Positions 46,523 to 55,788 are shown, counted from the stretch's first letter. The stretch: 64,000 bases of DNA from JAUASW01 sp036880965 (GCF_036880965.1 NZ_JBAJMV010000004.1:434001-498000), one strand, 5' to 3'. Translations and numbers: made by a program. Notes: generated from the letters alone by a model not told the origin.

Positions 46523-47629
46523 TCAGGCCGGCTTGACCAGGCCGGCTGCTTCCAGCGCCTCGGCCCATTGCTTCTTCTGGGCCGCAAACTCGGCCCATTC
46601 CCGTTCCGCCGCCTCGCGGTGCCAGGCCGCCTTGCCCACTTCGTCCAGGGCCTCATAGACCTGGGCCAGGCGGCTGTGGGTGGCAGCGCGGTCGTCCACC
46701 TCGCAGCCCGGGTCGAGCTCCACCTCAGCTTCGTGCGCCTGGCGCAGGGCATGCTCGCGCTGGCCGCAGTTGAGCCGGCACCAGGCCAGGTCGGCCAGCA
46801 GGCTGCTGCCCAGGCGCGCCAGGCCATGCGACATGGCCACCGGCAGATGCTGCTCGAACAACTCGCGGGCCTTGTCGAACTCGCCTTGCAGCACCAGGGT
46901 CTGCGCCCGCAGGATGGGGGTGAGCGACTCCATCGCCGAGCCGCCAAAGGCTGCATCGAAATTCTTCACCGAGTCGGCGCCCAGCAGGAGCTCGGGCTTG
47001 CGGCCGGAGGCGTCTGCCAACGCCGCGTGGCGGGCCTGCGCTGTCTGCATCTCGGCCATGTTGTAGATCAGGGCCGACAGGGTGGCATCGTCGCCATCCA
47101 GCGTCGCGTGACGCCGCGCCGCCGCATACCAGGCTTGGGCCAGGTCGGCGCGGCCAGAGTAGTGGTGGGCCAGCGCCAGCACCATGGACAGGCGCGAGCG
47201 CGCCGCATGATGGCCCACGCCTACCACCTTCAGGCCCTCTTGCGCATGGCCGATCAGGGCCGGCAGGTCATGCCGGGCATAGGCCAGATGGGCCAGCCAG
47301 GCCAGGCTCAAGGCCTCGACTTCGGCCAGCTTGGCCGTGCGGGCGATGGCCAGGGCGCGCTGCGTCTTCTCGCGCGCCGCGCTGCTGAAGTCGGTGAAAT
47401 AGCTCATCAGGCCTTCGGCCAGATGCAGCCAGGCGCCGATGGAGGAATGCGGATGCTGGAAGGCGAGCTGATGCAGCGTTGTCAGCTGGTCGCGCGCCTC
47501 GCTCAACTGGCCGTGGCGAACCAGCGCGATGGCGCGCTGCGCCATCAGGCAGGCGCCCTGTACCGGGTTCAGGGCCGCAGCGATCTGCTGGTCCAGCGAC
47601 TTGATCAGTCTCGATTGGGTCTGTTGCAT
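46523..47629 (-). CDS. TPR-like helical repeat protein, function unknown
   Basis: 368-aa cytosolic protein of repeated helix pairs, with TPR-like patterns such as ARDQLTTLHQLAFQHP, HYSGRADLAQAWYAAARRHA and FDKARELFEQHLPVAMSHGLA. No enzymatic domain or DNA-binding domain. The shape suggests a protein-interaction scaffold, similar to N-terminal sensor regions of some betaproteobacterial diguanylate cyclases, but no such output domain follows. It converges on the CnoX-like gene with a 14-nt gap and lies 28 nt downstream of... the minus-strand region next to purC. Role unknown. Confidence 0.7.
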   Translation of the reverse strand: MQQTQSRLIKSLDQQIAAALNPVQGACLMAQRAIALVRHGQLSEARDQLTTLHQLAFQHPHSSIGAWLHLAEGLMSYFTDFSSAAREKTQRALAIARTAKLAEVEALSLAWLAHLAYARHDLPALIGHAQEGLKVVGVGHHAARSRLSMVLALAHHYSGRADLAQAWYAAARRHATLDGDDATLSALIYNMAEMQTAQARHAALADASGRKPELLLGADSVKNFDAAFGGSAMESLTPILRAQTLVLQGEFDKARELFEQHLPVAMSHGLARLGSSLLADLAWCRLNCGQREHALRQAHEAEVELDPGCEVDDRAATHSRLAQVYEALDEVGKAAWHREAAEREWAEFAAQKKQWAEALEAAGLVKPA

Positions 47630-47657
47630 GAGCCCTCCCGTCGGCTCCGCCCGGACT

Positions 47658-48554
47658 TCAGCGTGTCAGTCGTTCAAGTGCTTCGCGGTACTTGGCCGCG
47701 GTCTTGGCGATCACTTCTTGCGGCAGCGCCGGCGCCGGGGCCACCTTGCCCCAGGGCTGGCCGTTCACTTCAGCCTGCTCGAGCCAGTCGCGCAGGAACT
47801 GCTTGTCAAAACTGGGCGGATTGCTGCCCACGGCATAGCTCTCAGCCGGCCAGTAGCGCGAGGAGTCGGGCGTCAGCACCTCGTCCATCAGGGTCAGGGT
47901 GCCATCGGCATCCAGGCCGAACTCGAACTTGGTGTCGGCAATGATGATGCCCTTGGAGCGCGCGATGTCGGCCGCGCGCTGGTAGAGCTGGATCGAAACG
48001 TCGCGCACCTTCTCGGCCAACTCGGGGCCGATGATCTCGACGCAGCGGTCGAAGTCGATGTTCTCGTCGTGATCACCCATCTCGGCCTTGGTGGCCGGTG
48101 TGAAGATGGGCTGCGGCAGCTTGGAGGCGTTCTGCAGGCCGGCTGGCAGCTCGACGCCACAAACGCGGCCGTTGCTCTTGTATTCGGCCCAGCCGCTGCC
48201 AGCCAGGTAGCCGCGCACCACCGCTTCGATCGGCAGGGGCTTCAGGCGCTTGACCAGCATCGCCCGGCCCTGGACCTGCGACTTCTCGGCCTCGCTGACC
48301 ACGGAGAGCGGATCGTCACCGGTCAGGTGATTCGGCACGATGCCTTCGAGCTTGTCGAACCAGAACAGCGCCATCTCGGTCAGCAAGGCGCCCTTGCCGG
48401 GAATGGGCTCGCCCATGATCACGTCGTAGGCCGAGATGCGGTCGCTGGCGATCATCAGGATGCGGTCGCTGCCCACCGCATAGTTTTCGCGCACCTTGCC
48501 GCGGGCGATCAGGGGAAGCGAGGTCAGCGACGATTCAAGCAGGGCAGCGGTCAT
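47658..48554 (-). CDS. purC: Phosphoribosylaminoimidazole-succinocarboxamide synthase
   Basis: Forms SAICAR from CAIR, aspartate and ATP. 298 aa of the longer eukaryote-like type: IARGKVRENYAVGSDRILMI, ASDRISAYDVIMGEPIPGKG, EAVVRGYLAGSGWAEYKSNG and TLMDEVLTPDSSRYWP are diagnostic. The start at 48554 removes 17 poorly conserved residues. It stands between fba and the purE–purK pair as in other Burkholderiales, but the intervening CnoX-like and TPR genes are unusual inserts. Confidence 0.97.
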   Translation of the reverse strand: MTAALLESSLTSLPLIARGKVRENYAVGSDRILMIASDRISAYDVIMGEPIPGKGALLTEMALFWFDKLEGIVPNHLTGDDPLSVVSEAEKSQVQGRAMLVKRLKPLPIEAVVRGYLAGSGWAEYKSNGRVCGVELPAGLQNASKLPQPIFTPATKAEMGDHDENIDFDRCVEIIGPELAEKVRDVSIQLYQRAADIARSKGIIIADTKFEFGLDADGTLTLMDEVLTPDSSRYWPAESYAVGSNPPSFDKQFLRDWLEQAEVNGQPWGKVAPAPALPQEVIAKTAAKYREALERLTR

Positions 48555-48603
48555 GAGGGGCATCCAGGACGAAGCCGGCATTTTAGTCGGGCGAGCAACG
48601 GAC

Positions 48604-48640
48604 AAAAAAAGGCCCGCCAGCGAACTGCCGCTGGCGGGCC
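48604..48640 (-). terminator. fba terminator
   Basis: A perfect 12-bp GC-rich stem (48611-48622 with 48629-48640) and, on the minus strand, seven T following it. It lies 62 nt after the fba stop, before purC. Confidence 0.92.
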
Positions 48641-48701
48641 AATGCGTTCCTAACCTTTGATGACGGTAGACGCTTGTGGAGTGATGGTTGCAGGGCCCGG
48701 C

Positions 48702-49766
48702 TTACTGCACGACCTGGGCCAGTTCGCCGCGCGCATAGGCGGCGGCAATGTCGACGAGGCTGCGCGCCTGGATCTTGCCGGCCTGGCCTTCGCAGCCGAA
48801 TTCCATGTAGCGCTGCTTGCAGACCAGCTTGGCCGCTTCGCGCGCGGGCTTCAGCCATTCGCGGGCATCGAATTTGTCGGGGTTCTCGAACAGGAACTTG
48901 CGCACGGCGCCGGTCATCGCCAGGCGGATGTCGGTGTCGATGTTGATCTTGCGCACGCCATGCTTGATGGCTTCCTGGATCTCTTCGACCGGCACGCCGA
49001 AGGTTTCCTTCATCTTGCCGCCGTACTGGTTGATGATGGCCAGCAGCTCCTGCGGCACGCTGGACGAGCCATGCATCACCAGGTGGGTGTTGGGGATGCG
49101 CTTGTGGATTTCCTTGACGCGGCTGATGGCCAGGATGTCGCCGGTGGGCTTGCGCGAGAACTTGTAGGCGCCATGGCTGGTGCCGATGGCAATGGCCAGC
49201 GCATCCAGCTGCGTGGCCTTGACGAAGGTGGCCGCCTCTTCCGGGTCGGTCAGCATCTGGCTGTGGTCCAGCTTGCCGACGGCGCCGATGCCGTCTTCCT
49301 CGCCGGCATCACCGGTTTCGAGGTTGCCCAGGCAGCCGAGCTCGCCCTCGACCGTCACGCCCACCTTGTGCGACATCTCCACCACGCGGCGGGTCACGTC
49401 GACGTTGTATTCAAAGGAGGCCGGCGTCTTGCCGTCGTCCATCAGCGAGCCGTCCATCATCACCGAGCCAAAGCCCAGGTTGATGGCGCCTTCGCAGACC
49501 TTGGGGCTGGTGCCGTGGTCCTGGTGCATCACCAGCGGGATGTGCGGATAGGCTTCGACGGCGGCCTGGATCAGGTGCTTGATGAAGCTCTCGCCAGCGT
49601 ATTTGCGGGCGCCGGCCGAGGCCTGCAGGATCACCGGTGCGCCGACCTCGTCGGCAGCGGCCATCACGGCCTGGACCTGCTCGAGGTTGTTCACATTGAA
49701 GGCTGGAATGCCGTAGCCATGTTCGGCCGCGTGGTCCAGCAGCTGTCGCATCGAGACAAGTGCCAT
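48702..49766 (-). CDS. fba: Fructose-bisphosphate aldolase, class II
   Basis: Zinc-dependent cleavage/formation of fructose 1,6-bisphosphate. 354 aa of the Calvin-cycle-like class IIB subtype starting MALVSMRQLLDHAAEHGYG. Zinc ligands appear in VMHQDHGTSP (His) and the Glu-rich VTVEGELGCLG, and the active-site HGSSSVP and INIDTDIRLAMTG blocks are intact. The start at 49766 is selected because the next upstream frame adds no conserved residues. Part of the glycolytic block with pgk and pyk. Confidence 0.97.
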   Translation of the reverse strand: MALVSMRQLLDHAAEHGYGIPAFNVNNLEQVQAVMAAADEVGAPVILQASAGARKYAGESFIKHLIQAAVEAYPHIPLVMHQDHGTSPKVCEGAINLGFGSVMMDGSLMDDGKTPASFEYNVDVTRRVVEMSHKVGVTVEGELGCLGNLETGDAGEEDGIGAVGKLDHSQMLTDPEEAATFVKATQLDALAIAIGTSHGAYKFSRKPTGDILAISRVKEIHKRIPNTHLVMHGSSSVPQELLAIINQYGGKMKETFGVPVEEIQEAIKHGVRKINIDTDIRLAMTGAVRKFLFENPDKFDAREWLKPAREAAKLVCKQRYMEFGCEGQAGKIQARSLVDIAAAYARGELAQVVQ

Positions 49767-49947
49767 GATGAAAAGTCCCCAGATGGTTTGAAATTCCTGC
49801 AGGCGCAGCTTCGCATGTAACCACGCCGTAACTCGTCGCATTCTAGCTGGGCGACCTTCGCCCGAAGTCGGCCCCCACCCCCGCATCCGGACGCCCAGCA
49901 AGTTCGCCTTGCGCAAGACCCGGCCCCCCGGGTAGGCTCTCGCACTC
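49767..49947. promoter_or_regulatory. Divergent fba / DUF4325-gene intergenic region
   Basis: 181 nt between opposite starts. On the minus strand TAGAAT (complement at 49840-49845) could be a -10 for fba. No other element is evident. Confidence 0.3.
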
Positions 49948-50970
49948 ATGACCGTGCGCCTCTCGATAGACCAGATGACCCTGTGGATCACCGCCGCCGC
50001 GCGTGAGCATTCACTGGACCTGGCTGACCATGTCGTCGAGAAGACCGGTGCCAGCCGCCGCTCGGCGCTCTCGGCCCTGCGCCGCCTGGGCGAGGCCAAC
50101 TGGCTGACCCGCACGGGCTCGCGCAGCCGGCCGGTCTACGGCCCCGGTACGCTGCGCCAGGTGGCCCGCAGCTACACGCTCCACGGCCTGCAGGAAGACC
50201 TGCCCTGGCAGCGCGACTTCGCGCCCAATTTCGAATTCCCGCGCCATGTCACACGGATGATCCAGCATGCCTTCACCGAGCTGGTGAACAATGCGGCCGA
50301 CCACAGCGGCGGCAGCAGCGTGACCGTGTCGCTGCGCCAGACGCCAACGCACGCGCAATTGCTGGTCTCGGACGATGGCTGCGGCGTGTTCGACAAGATC
50401 TGCACCACCTTCGACCTCGCCGACGCCCAGCATGCAATGCTGGAGCTGTCCAAGGGCCGCCTGACCAGCCAGCCCGAGCAGCACACTGGCCGCGGCCTGT
50501 TCTTCAGCTCGCAATTGGCCGATGTGTTCGACATCCACGCCAATGGCACCGCCTTCCAGCGCCGCGCCTGGGAAAGCTCGGGCTGGACCAAGGGCCGGCC
50601 GCTGCCGCGCCAGGGCAGCTCGATCTACATGGCGATATCGCTCGACACCACGCGCACACTGGACCAGGTGATGGAGGCCTGGAGCATGGCCGGCGACGGC
50701 ATCGAGTTCGACCAGACCAAGGTCAGCCTGAAGCTCCTGGCTGGCGAAGGTCAGGCGCTCGATTCACGCGCACAAGCCCGGCGCGTGGCGGCGCGGCTGC
50801 CCACCTTCCGGCGCGTCGAAGTCGCGTTTGACGGCGTGCAGGATGTCGGCCACGGCTTCGTGGATGAATTGTTCCGCGTCTTCGCCCGAGCGCACCCCGA
50901 AGTCGAGCTGGTCGCCACCGGCGCCAATGCCCGCATCAAGGCACTGATCGAAAGCGCGCGCCGCGGCTGA
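49948..50970 (+). CDS. HTH–HATPase–DUF4325 (STAS-like) regulator
   Basis: 340-aa fusion of three modules. The N-terminal winged HTH (ADHVVEKTGASRRSALSALR, about residues 20-60) is followed by a GHKL ATPase domain: N-box E111LVNNAADH, DDGCG at 142-146 (G1) and GRGLFF at 181-186 (G2). The C-terminal DUF4325 (about 250-330, RRVAARLPTFRRVEVAFDGVQDVG) is STAS-like. Anti-sigma-factor kinase and STAS antagonist logic, fused with a DNA-binding part, suggests a partner-switch in one chain. The usual histidine-kinase phosphoacceptor His box is absent. Function unknown; single gene. Confidence 0.78.
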   Translation: MTVRLSIDQMTLWITAAAREHSLDLADHVVEKTGASRRSALSALRRLGEANWLTRTGSRSRPVYGPGTLRQVARSYTLHGLQEDLPWQRDFAPNFEFPRHVTRMIQHAFTELVNNAADHSGGSSVTVSLRQTPTHAQLLVSDDGCGVFDKICTTFDLADAQHAMLELSKGRLTSQPEQHTGRGLFFSSQLADVFDIHANGTAFQRRAWESSGWTKGRPLPRQGSSIYMAISLDTTRTLDQVMEAWSMAGDGIEFDQTKVSLKLLAGEGQALDSRAQARRVAARLPTFRRVEVAFDGVQDVGHGFVDELFRVFARAHPEVELVATGANARIKALIESARRG

Positions 50971-50980
50971 AGGCGGCCGC

Positions 50981-51757
50981 TCAGAGATCGCTGTCGATCA
51001 AGGCGCGGATCGCCGCCCGCTTCACTTGCAAGGCCTTGTTGATGCGCGGCAGCACGTCCGCGAGGGCTTGCCCGTGGCCCACAGCAAAATGCACCGCCTC
51101 CAGCGCCAGCGGCGTAGGCTGCACGGCCAGCGTTGCCGAGAGGCCGGTGAGCTCGCGGGCCCGCCGCTCCAGCAGCCAGGGGTCGGGGCTGCGGTGCGAG
51201 CCCAGCGCCATGTCGCAGCGGCCAGCCATCAACATGCGCAGCCGCGCGCCGAGGTCACCGTCCACATACTCGACCTTGAACAGCTTGCCCTTCACCGCAT
51301 CGAAGCTGCCGCCGTAGCTGATGCCGCGCGAGATGCAGACCGTGCGCTCGCGCAGGTCATCAAGGCTGTGGAAGTCCAGCGCCTGGTCGCGCCGCACCAG
51401 CATCCAGACATGGTTGTCGAACACCGGCGCACTGAAGGCGAACTGCTCCTCGCGCGGCTTGGTGCGCGCCATGCCGAACGCCAGCGCCTGGCCCCGCTCG
51501 GCCAGCACCAGCACCCGCGCCCAGGGGGCCTGCAGGATCTGCCATTCAATGCCTGCCGCCTCGCCGATCAACTGCAGCAAGGGCACAACGAAGGGGCGCG
51601 AACTGTTTTCGCCAATGGCCACCGGCACGCGCAGAGGCTCAGCAGCGCAGGCAGTCGGCGGCGGGAGCAGGCCCAGAGCCAGGGGGCCAAGGCCAAGCAG
51701 CCAACGACGACGTTGGAGGCTCTCGGGTCCTGACATGCCGGCGTCCATCGGGCTCAT
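50981..51757 (-). CDS. Periplasmic extracellular solute-binding protein (SBP_bac_3-like)
   Basis: 258 aa. Twin-arginine-like N-terminus (LQRRRWLLGLGPLAL) before cleavage at CAA|EPL, so export may be by Tat. The mature protein has the type II periplasmic binding fold of the family 3 amino-acid type: LLQLIGEAAGIEWQI, FAFSAPVFDNHVWMLV, LDDLRERTVCISRGISYGG and LMAGRCDMALGS. No permease or ATPase gene follows, so it may be a sensor or orphan receptor. Start uncertain: 51757, 51748 or 51737. Tail-to-head with pyk upstream, 26 nt. Confidence 0.75.
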   Translation of the reverse strand: MSPMDAGMSGPESLQRRRWLLGLGPLALGLLPPPTACAAEPLRVPVAIGENSSRPFVVPLLQLIGEAAGIEWQILQAPWARVLVLAERGQALAFGMARTKPREEQFAFSAPVFDNHVWMLVRRDQALDFHSLDDLRERTVCISRGISYGGSFDAVKGKLFKVEYVDGDLGARLRMLMAGRCDMALGSHRSPDPWLLERRARELTGLSATLAVQPTPLALEAVHFAVGHGQALADVLPRINKALQVKRAAIRALIDSDL

Positions 51758-51783
51758 CCGGCCCCAGGATAACGCCGCCCGCT

Positions 51784-53214
51784 TCAGCCGACTCGGCAGA
51801 CCTTCAGCATATTGGTGCCGCCGGGGTAGCCCATCGGTTCGCCGCAGGTGATGGCATACGTGTCGCCGGGCATCAGCACGCCGCGGTCCACGAGTATCTT
51901 CTCGGCCGCTGCGAGGGCGGCGTCGCGGTCGTCGAACTTGGGCATCACCAGCGGCTGCACATTGCGGTACAGCGTCATCTTGCGCTGGCTGACCACGCTG
52001 GTGGTCAGCGCAAAGATCGGCACCTGGATGCGGTGACGGCTCATCCAAAGCGCCGTCGAGCCCGACTCGGTCAGCGCCACGATGGCCTTGCAGCCCAGGT
52101 GATAGGCGGTGAACAGCGCGCCCATGGCGATGGACTGGTCGATGCGACCGAACTGGCGGCCAGCGAAGTCGGTGTCCAGGCTGACGAACTCGGCCCGCTC
52201 GGCTTCCAGGGCAATCGCGGCCATCTGTTCGATGGTCTCGACCGGGAACTTGCCGGCCGCGGTTTCGGCGCTGAGCATCACGGCATCGGTGCCGTCCAGC
52301 ACGGCGTTGGCCACGTCCGAGACTTCGGCGCGGGTGGGCACCGGGTTCACGATCATCGACTCCATCATCTGGGTCGCGGTGATCGCCACCTTGTCCAGCT
52401 CGCGGGCCATCTTGATCATGCGCTTCTGCAGTGCCGGCACGGCCGCGTTGCCGACTTCAACCGCCAGATCGCCACGCGCCACCATGATCCCGTCGCTGGC
52501 CTTCAAGATGGCCTCCAGGTGCGGAATGGCTTCGTAGCGCTCGATCTTGGCGATCATGGCCGGCTTGTGGCGATAGGGCTCGCCGGCCACATTGGCCAGC
52601 TGGCGCGCCATCTCCATGTCGGTCGCGTTCTTGGGGAAGCTCACCGCAAGGTATTCGCACTGGAAGGACATCGCGGTCTTGATGTCTTCCATGTCCTTGC
52701 CTGTCAGGGCCGGAGCGGTCAGGCCACCGCCCTGCTTGTTGATGCCCTTGTTGTTGCTCAGCTCGCCACCGACCTTGACGATGGTGTGCACCGCCGCGCC
52801 GCGCACGGCCTCGACCGTCAGCACCAGCAGGCCGTCGTTCAGGAGCAGCGTGTCGCCCGGCTTCACGTCGCGCGGCAGCTCCTTGTAGTCCAGGCCCACG
52901 GCCTGCTCGTTGCCGAGCTCGGTACGGTCGGCATCCAGGATGAAGGGCGTGCCATTGACCAGCTCGATCTTGCCGTTCTCGAACTTGCCGACGCGGATCT
53001 TGGGGCCTTGCAGGTCCGCCATGATGGCCACCGACTTGCCGGCCGCTTCAGCCGCCTCACGCACCATGCGGGCGCGATCGATATGGTCCTGTGCCTTGCC
53101 ATGCGAGAAGTTCAAGCGCACCACATCGACGCCGGCGCGGATCATGCGCTCCAGGATCTCGGGTGAGTTGGATGCCGGGCCCAGGGTGGCGACGATCTTG
53201 GTGGCACGGGTCAT
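51784..53214 (-). CDS. pyk: Pyruvate kinase
   Basis: Transfers phosphate from PEP to ADP. 476 aa, with the standard blocks TRATKIVATLGPASNSPE, VRLNFSHGKAQDH, MADLQGPKIRVG, MIAKIERYEAI and GDLAVEVGNAAVPALQKRMI. The active-site ITATQMMESM and the C-terminal RHRIQVPIFALTTS are present. It belongs to the pgk–maeB–pyk–fba cluster on the minus strand. A 7-bp ATGGGCC/GGCCCAT hairpin at 53255-53274 lies in its 94-nt leader. Confidence 0.97.
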   Translation of the reverse strand: MTRATKIVATLGPASNSPEILERMIRAGVDVVRLNFSHGKAQDHIDRARMVREAAEAAGKSVAIMADLQGPKIRVGKFENGKIELVNGTPFILDADRTELGNEQAVGLDYKELPRDVKPGDTLLLNDGLLVLTVEAVRGAAVHTIVKVGGELSNNKGINKQGGGLTAPALTGKDMEDIKTAMSFQCEYLAVSFPKNATDMEMARQLANVAGEPYRHKPAMIAKIERYEAIPHLEAILKASDGIMVARGDLAVEVGNAAVPALQKRMIKMARELDKVAITATQMMESMIVNPVPTRAEVSDVANAVLDGTDAVMLSAETAAGKFPVETIEQMAAIALEAERAEFVSLDTDFAGRQFGRIDQSIAMGALFTAYHLGCKAIVALTESGSTALWMSRHRIQVPIFALTTSVVSQRKMTLYRNVQPLVMPKFDDRDAALAAAEKILVDRGVLMPGDTYAITCGEPMGYPGGTNMLKVCRVG

Positions 53215-53254
53215 GGGGCTTGTCTCGCTGAAATTTAGTTACAGACGGCTGATT

Positions 53255-53274
53255 ATGGGCCGCTGCGGGCCCAT
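53255..53274. promoter_or_regulatory. Palindrome in the maeB–pyk gap
   Basis: ATGGGCC (53255-53261) pairs with GGCCCAT (53268-53274). It could be a maeB terminator without a U-tract or a leader stem for pyk. Confidence 0.35.
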
Positions 53275-53308
53275 GATCGGTTCCATCGAGTTACCAAATC
53301 AAGCCCAA

Positions 53309-55624
53309 TCAAGCTGTCGCTTTCCCTGCTCGCACATCGGCAACCGCCAGGGCCGTCATGTTGACGATGCGGCGCACCGTGGCCGAAGGCGTCAGGATAT
53401 GCACCGGCGCTGCTGCGCCCAAGAGGATCGGGCCGACGGTCACGCCGTTGCCGGCGCTGATCTTCAGGACATTGAAGAGGATGTTGGCCGAATCCAGGGT
53501 CGGCAGCACCAGCAGGTTGGCCGAGCCCTTCAGCGTGCTGTCGGGCAGGAAGGTCTCTCGCACGCTTTCCGAGAGCGCCGCGTCCCCATGCATCTCGCCA
53601 TCGCTTTCGATTTCCGGATGGGCCGCCGCGAACAGCTCATGCGCCCGGCGCATCTTCACGGCCGAGGGCCGCTTGCTGGAACCGAACATCGAGTGCGAGA
53701 CAAAGGCCAGCTTCGGCGGCAGGCCGAAGCGCTGCACCTCCTCGGCCGCCATCGCGGCGATCTCGGCGAGTTGTTCGGCGTCGGGGCAGTCGTTGACGAA
53801 GGTGTCGGCGAGGAACAGCGTTTGCGACTCCAGCATCACCGCGTTCATCGTGGCGAAGCAATGCGCATCCTTGCGCAGGCCGATCAGGTCGTTGACATGC
53901 TCCAGATGCGAGTCGAAGCGTCCGACCATGCCGCAGATCATGGCGTCGGCATCGCCGAGCTTGATCGCCAGCGCGCCGATGGTGGTGTTGGAGCGGCGCA
54001 CCGCAGCCTTGGCCATCTCGGGCGTGAAGCCGCGGCGGCCCATGGCCTGGTGATAGGCCTCCCAGTATTGGCGGAAGCGGCTGTCGTTCTCGGGGTCGAT
54101 CACCGCCACGTCCTCGCCCAGCTTCAGGCGCAGGCCGGCGCGCTGGATGCGCATCGCTATCACCTCGGGCCGGCCGATCAGCGTGGGCTTGCACAGGCCT
54201 TCGTCCAGCGCGACTTGCACCGCACGCAGCACGCGCTCGTCTTCGCCTTCCGAATAGATCACCCGCGCCGGGTGGGCCTTGGCAGCCGCGAACACCGGGC
54301 GCATGAACATGCCGGTCTGATAGACGAAACGCTCCAGCGACTGGCGATAGGCCTCCAGGTCGGCAATCGGGCGCAGCGCGACGCCGGACTCGGCGGCCGC
54401 CTTGGCAACGGCCGGCGCAATGCGCAGGATCAGACGGGCGTCGAAGGGCTTGGGAATCAGGTAGTCCGGGCCGAAGGCAAGCTCTTGCCCGGCATATGCG
54501 GCCGCCACTTCGTCGCTCGTCTCCGCCTTGGCCAGCGCCGCGATCTCGCGCACGCAGGCCAGCTTCATCTCTTCAGTGATCTTGCTGGCGCCGCAGTCCA
54601 GTGCGCCGCGGAAGATATAGGGGAAGCAAAGGACGTTGTTGACCTGGTTCGGATAGTCCGAGCGGCCGGTGGCGATGATGCAGTCCGGCCGCACGGCCTT
54701 GGCCAGCTCAGGCCGGATCTCCGGCTCCGGGTTGGCCAGCGCAAGGATGATGGGCTGCGGTCCCATGGTCTTGACCATCTCGGCGGTCAACACACCAGCG
54801 GCCGAGCAGCCGAGGAACACATCAGCGCCGCTGATCACGTCGGCCAGCGTCTTGGCATCGGTCTTCTGGCAATAGCGCTGCTTGCTCTCATCGAGCTTGC
54901 CGTTTTGAAAGTCCTCGCGTCCCTCGCGGATCACGCCCTTGGAGTCGCAGACGAAGACGTTATCGCGCCGCACTCCGAGGCCCACCATCACGTCAAGGCA
55001 GGCAATCGCCGCCGCGCCCGCACCCGAGGCGACGAGCTTGACCTTGGCGATTTCCTTGCCCACCAGCTCCAGGCCGTTCAGCAAGGCCGCGCTGGAGATG
55101 ATGGCCGTGCCATGCTGATCGTCGTGGAAGACCGGGATGTTCATCCGCTCCTTCAGCTTCTTCTCGATGTAGAAGCATTCAGGCGCCTTGATGTCCTCGA
55201 GGTTCACACCGCCGAGCGTGGGCTCCATGGCCGCGATGATGTCCACCAGCTTGTCCGGGTCGCGCTCGGCCAGTTCGATGTCGAACACATCGATGCCGGC
55301 GAACTTCTTGAACAGGCAGCCCTTGCCTTCCATCACCGGCTTGGCGGCCAGCGGGCCGATATCACCCAGGCCCAGCACGGCCGTGCCATTGGTGATCACG
55401 CCAACGAGGTTGCCACGCGAGGTGTAGTCGGCCGCGAGGGTCGGGTCTTTCTCGATGTCCAGGCAGGGATAGGCCACGCCCGGCGAATAGGCCAGCGACA
55501 GGTCGCGCTGGTTGGAGAGCGCCTTGGTCGGCGTGACCGCGATCTTGCCGCGCGTGGGACTGCGGTGATATTCGAGTGCAGCTTCACGCAGGGCGGCTTC
55601 GGCCGGCGACAAGGGCTGGGTCAT
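53309..55624 (-). CDS. maeB: NADP-dependent malic enzyme with phosphotransacetylase-like tail
   Basis: Oxidative decarboxylation of malate to pyruvate with NADPH. 771 aa as in E. coli MaeB (759). N-terminal malic domain with LAYSPGVAYPCLDIEKD, NPDKLV-like loops and GTAIISSAALLNGLELVGK; the NAD(P) domain has VVGSGAGAAA-type ASGAGAAAIACL. The C-terminal ~330 residues resemble phosphotransacetylase (MFMRPVFAAAKAHPARVIYSEG) but serve allosteric acetyl-CoA control in known members. Inserted between pgk and pyk, tying glycolysis to the TCA cycle. Confidence 0.96.
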   Translation of the reverse strand: MTQPLSPAEAALREAALEYHRSPTRGKIAVTPTKALSNQRDLSLAYSPGVAYPCLDIEKDPTLAADYTSRGNLVGVITNGTAVLGLGDIGPLAAKPVMEGKGCLFKKFAGIDVFDIELAERDPDKLVDIIAAMEPTLGGVNLEDIKAPECFYIEKKLKERMNIPVFHDDQHGTAIISSAALLNGLELVGKEIAKVKLVASGAGAAAIACLDVMVGLGVRRDNVFVCDSKGVIREGREDFQNGKLDESKQRYCQKTDAKTLADVISGADVFLGCSAAGVLTAEMVKTMGPQPIILALANPEPEIRPELAKAVRPDCIIATGRSDYPNQVNNVLCFPYIFRGALDCGASKITEEMKLACVREIAALAKAETSDEVAAAYAGQELAFGPDYLIPKPFDARLILRIAPAVAKAAAESGVALRPIADLEAYRQSLERFVYQTGMFMRPVFAAAKAHPARVIYSEGEDERVLRAVQVALDEGLCKPTLIGRPEVIAMRIQRAGLRLKLGEDVAVIDPENDSRFRQYWEAYHQAMGRRGFTPEMAKAAVRRSNTTIGALAIKLGDADAMICGMVGRFDSHLEHVNDLIGLRKDAHCFATMNAVMLESQTLFLADTFVNDCPDAEQLAEIAAMAAEEVQRFGLPPKLAFVSHSMFGSSKRPSAVKMRRAHELFAAAHPEIESDGEMHGDAALSESVRETFLPDSTLKGSANLLVLPTLDSANILFNVLKISAGNGVTVGPILLGAAAPVHILTPSATVRRIVNMTALAVADVRAGKATA

Positions 55625-55741
55625 GGGGCGGTCTCCTGCTGGACTTCTTTTCGAGGGTCGGACAGGTTAGCGCCGAACCTCCAACTGTCCAATGCCGGCC
55701 CCTTTGGCCCTCATGCAAGAAACGCAACAAGCCTTCATCAA

Positions 55742-55770
55742 AAGAAAAGGGACCCTTGCCGGGCCCCTTC
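55742..55770 (-). terminator. pgk terminator
   Basis: AAGGGACCC (55748-55756), loop TTGCC, GGGCCCCTT (55762-55770); 9 bp with one G·T. On the minus strand it is followed by TTCTTTT. It lies 19 nt after the pgk stop, before maeB. Confidence 0.85.
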
Positions 55771-55788
55771 AGCTGCGAGCGGGTTCGC

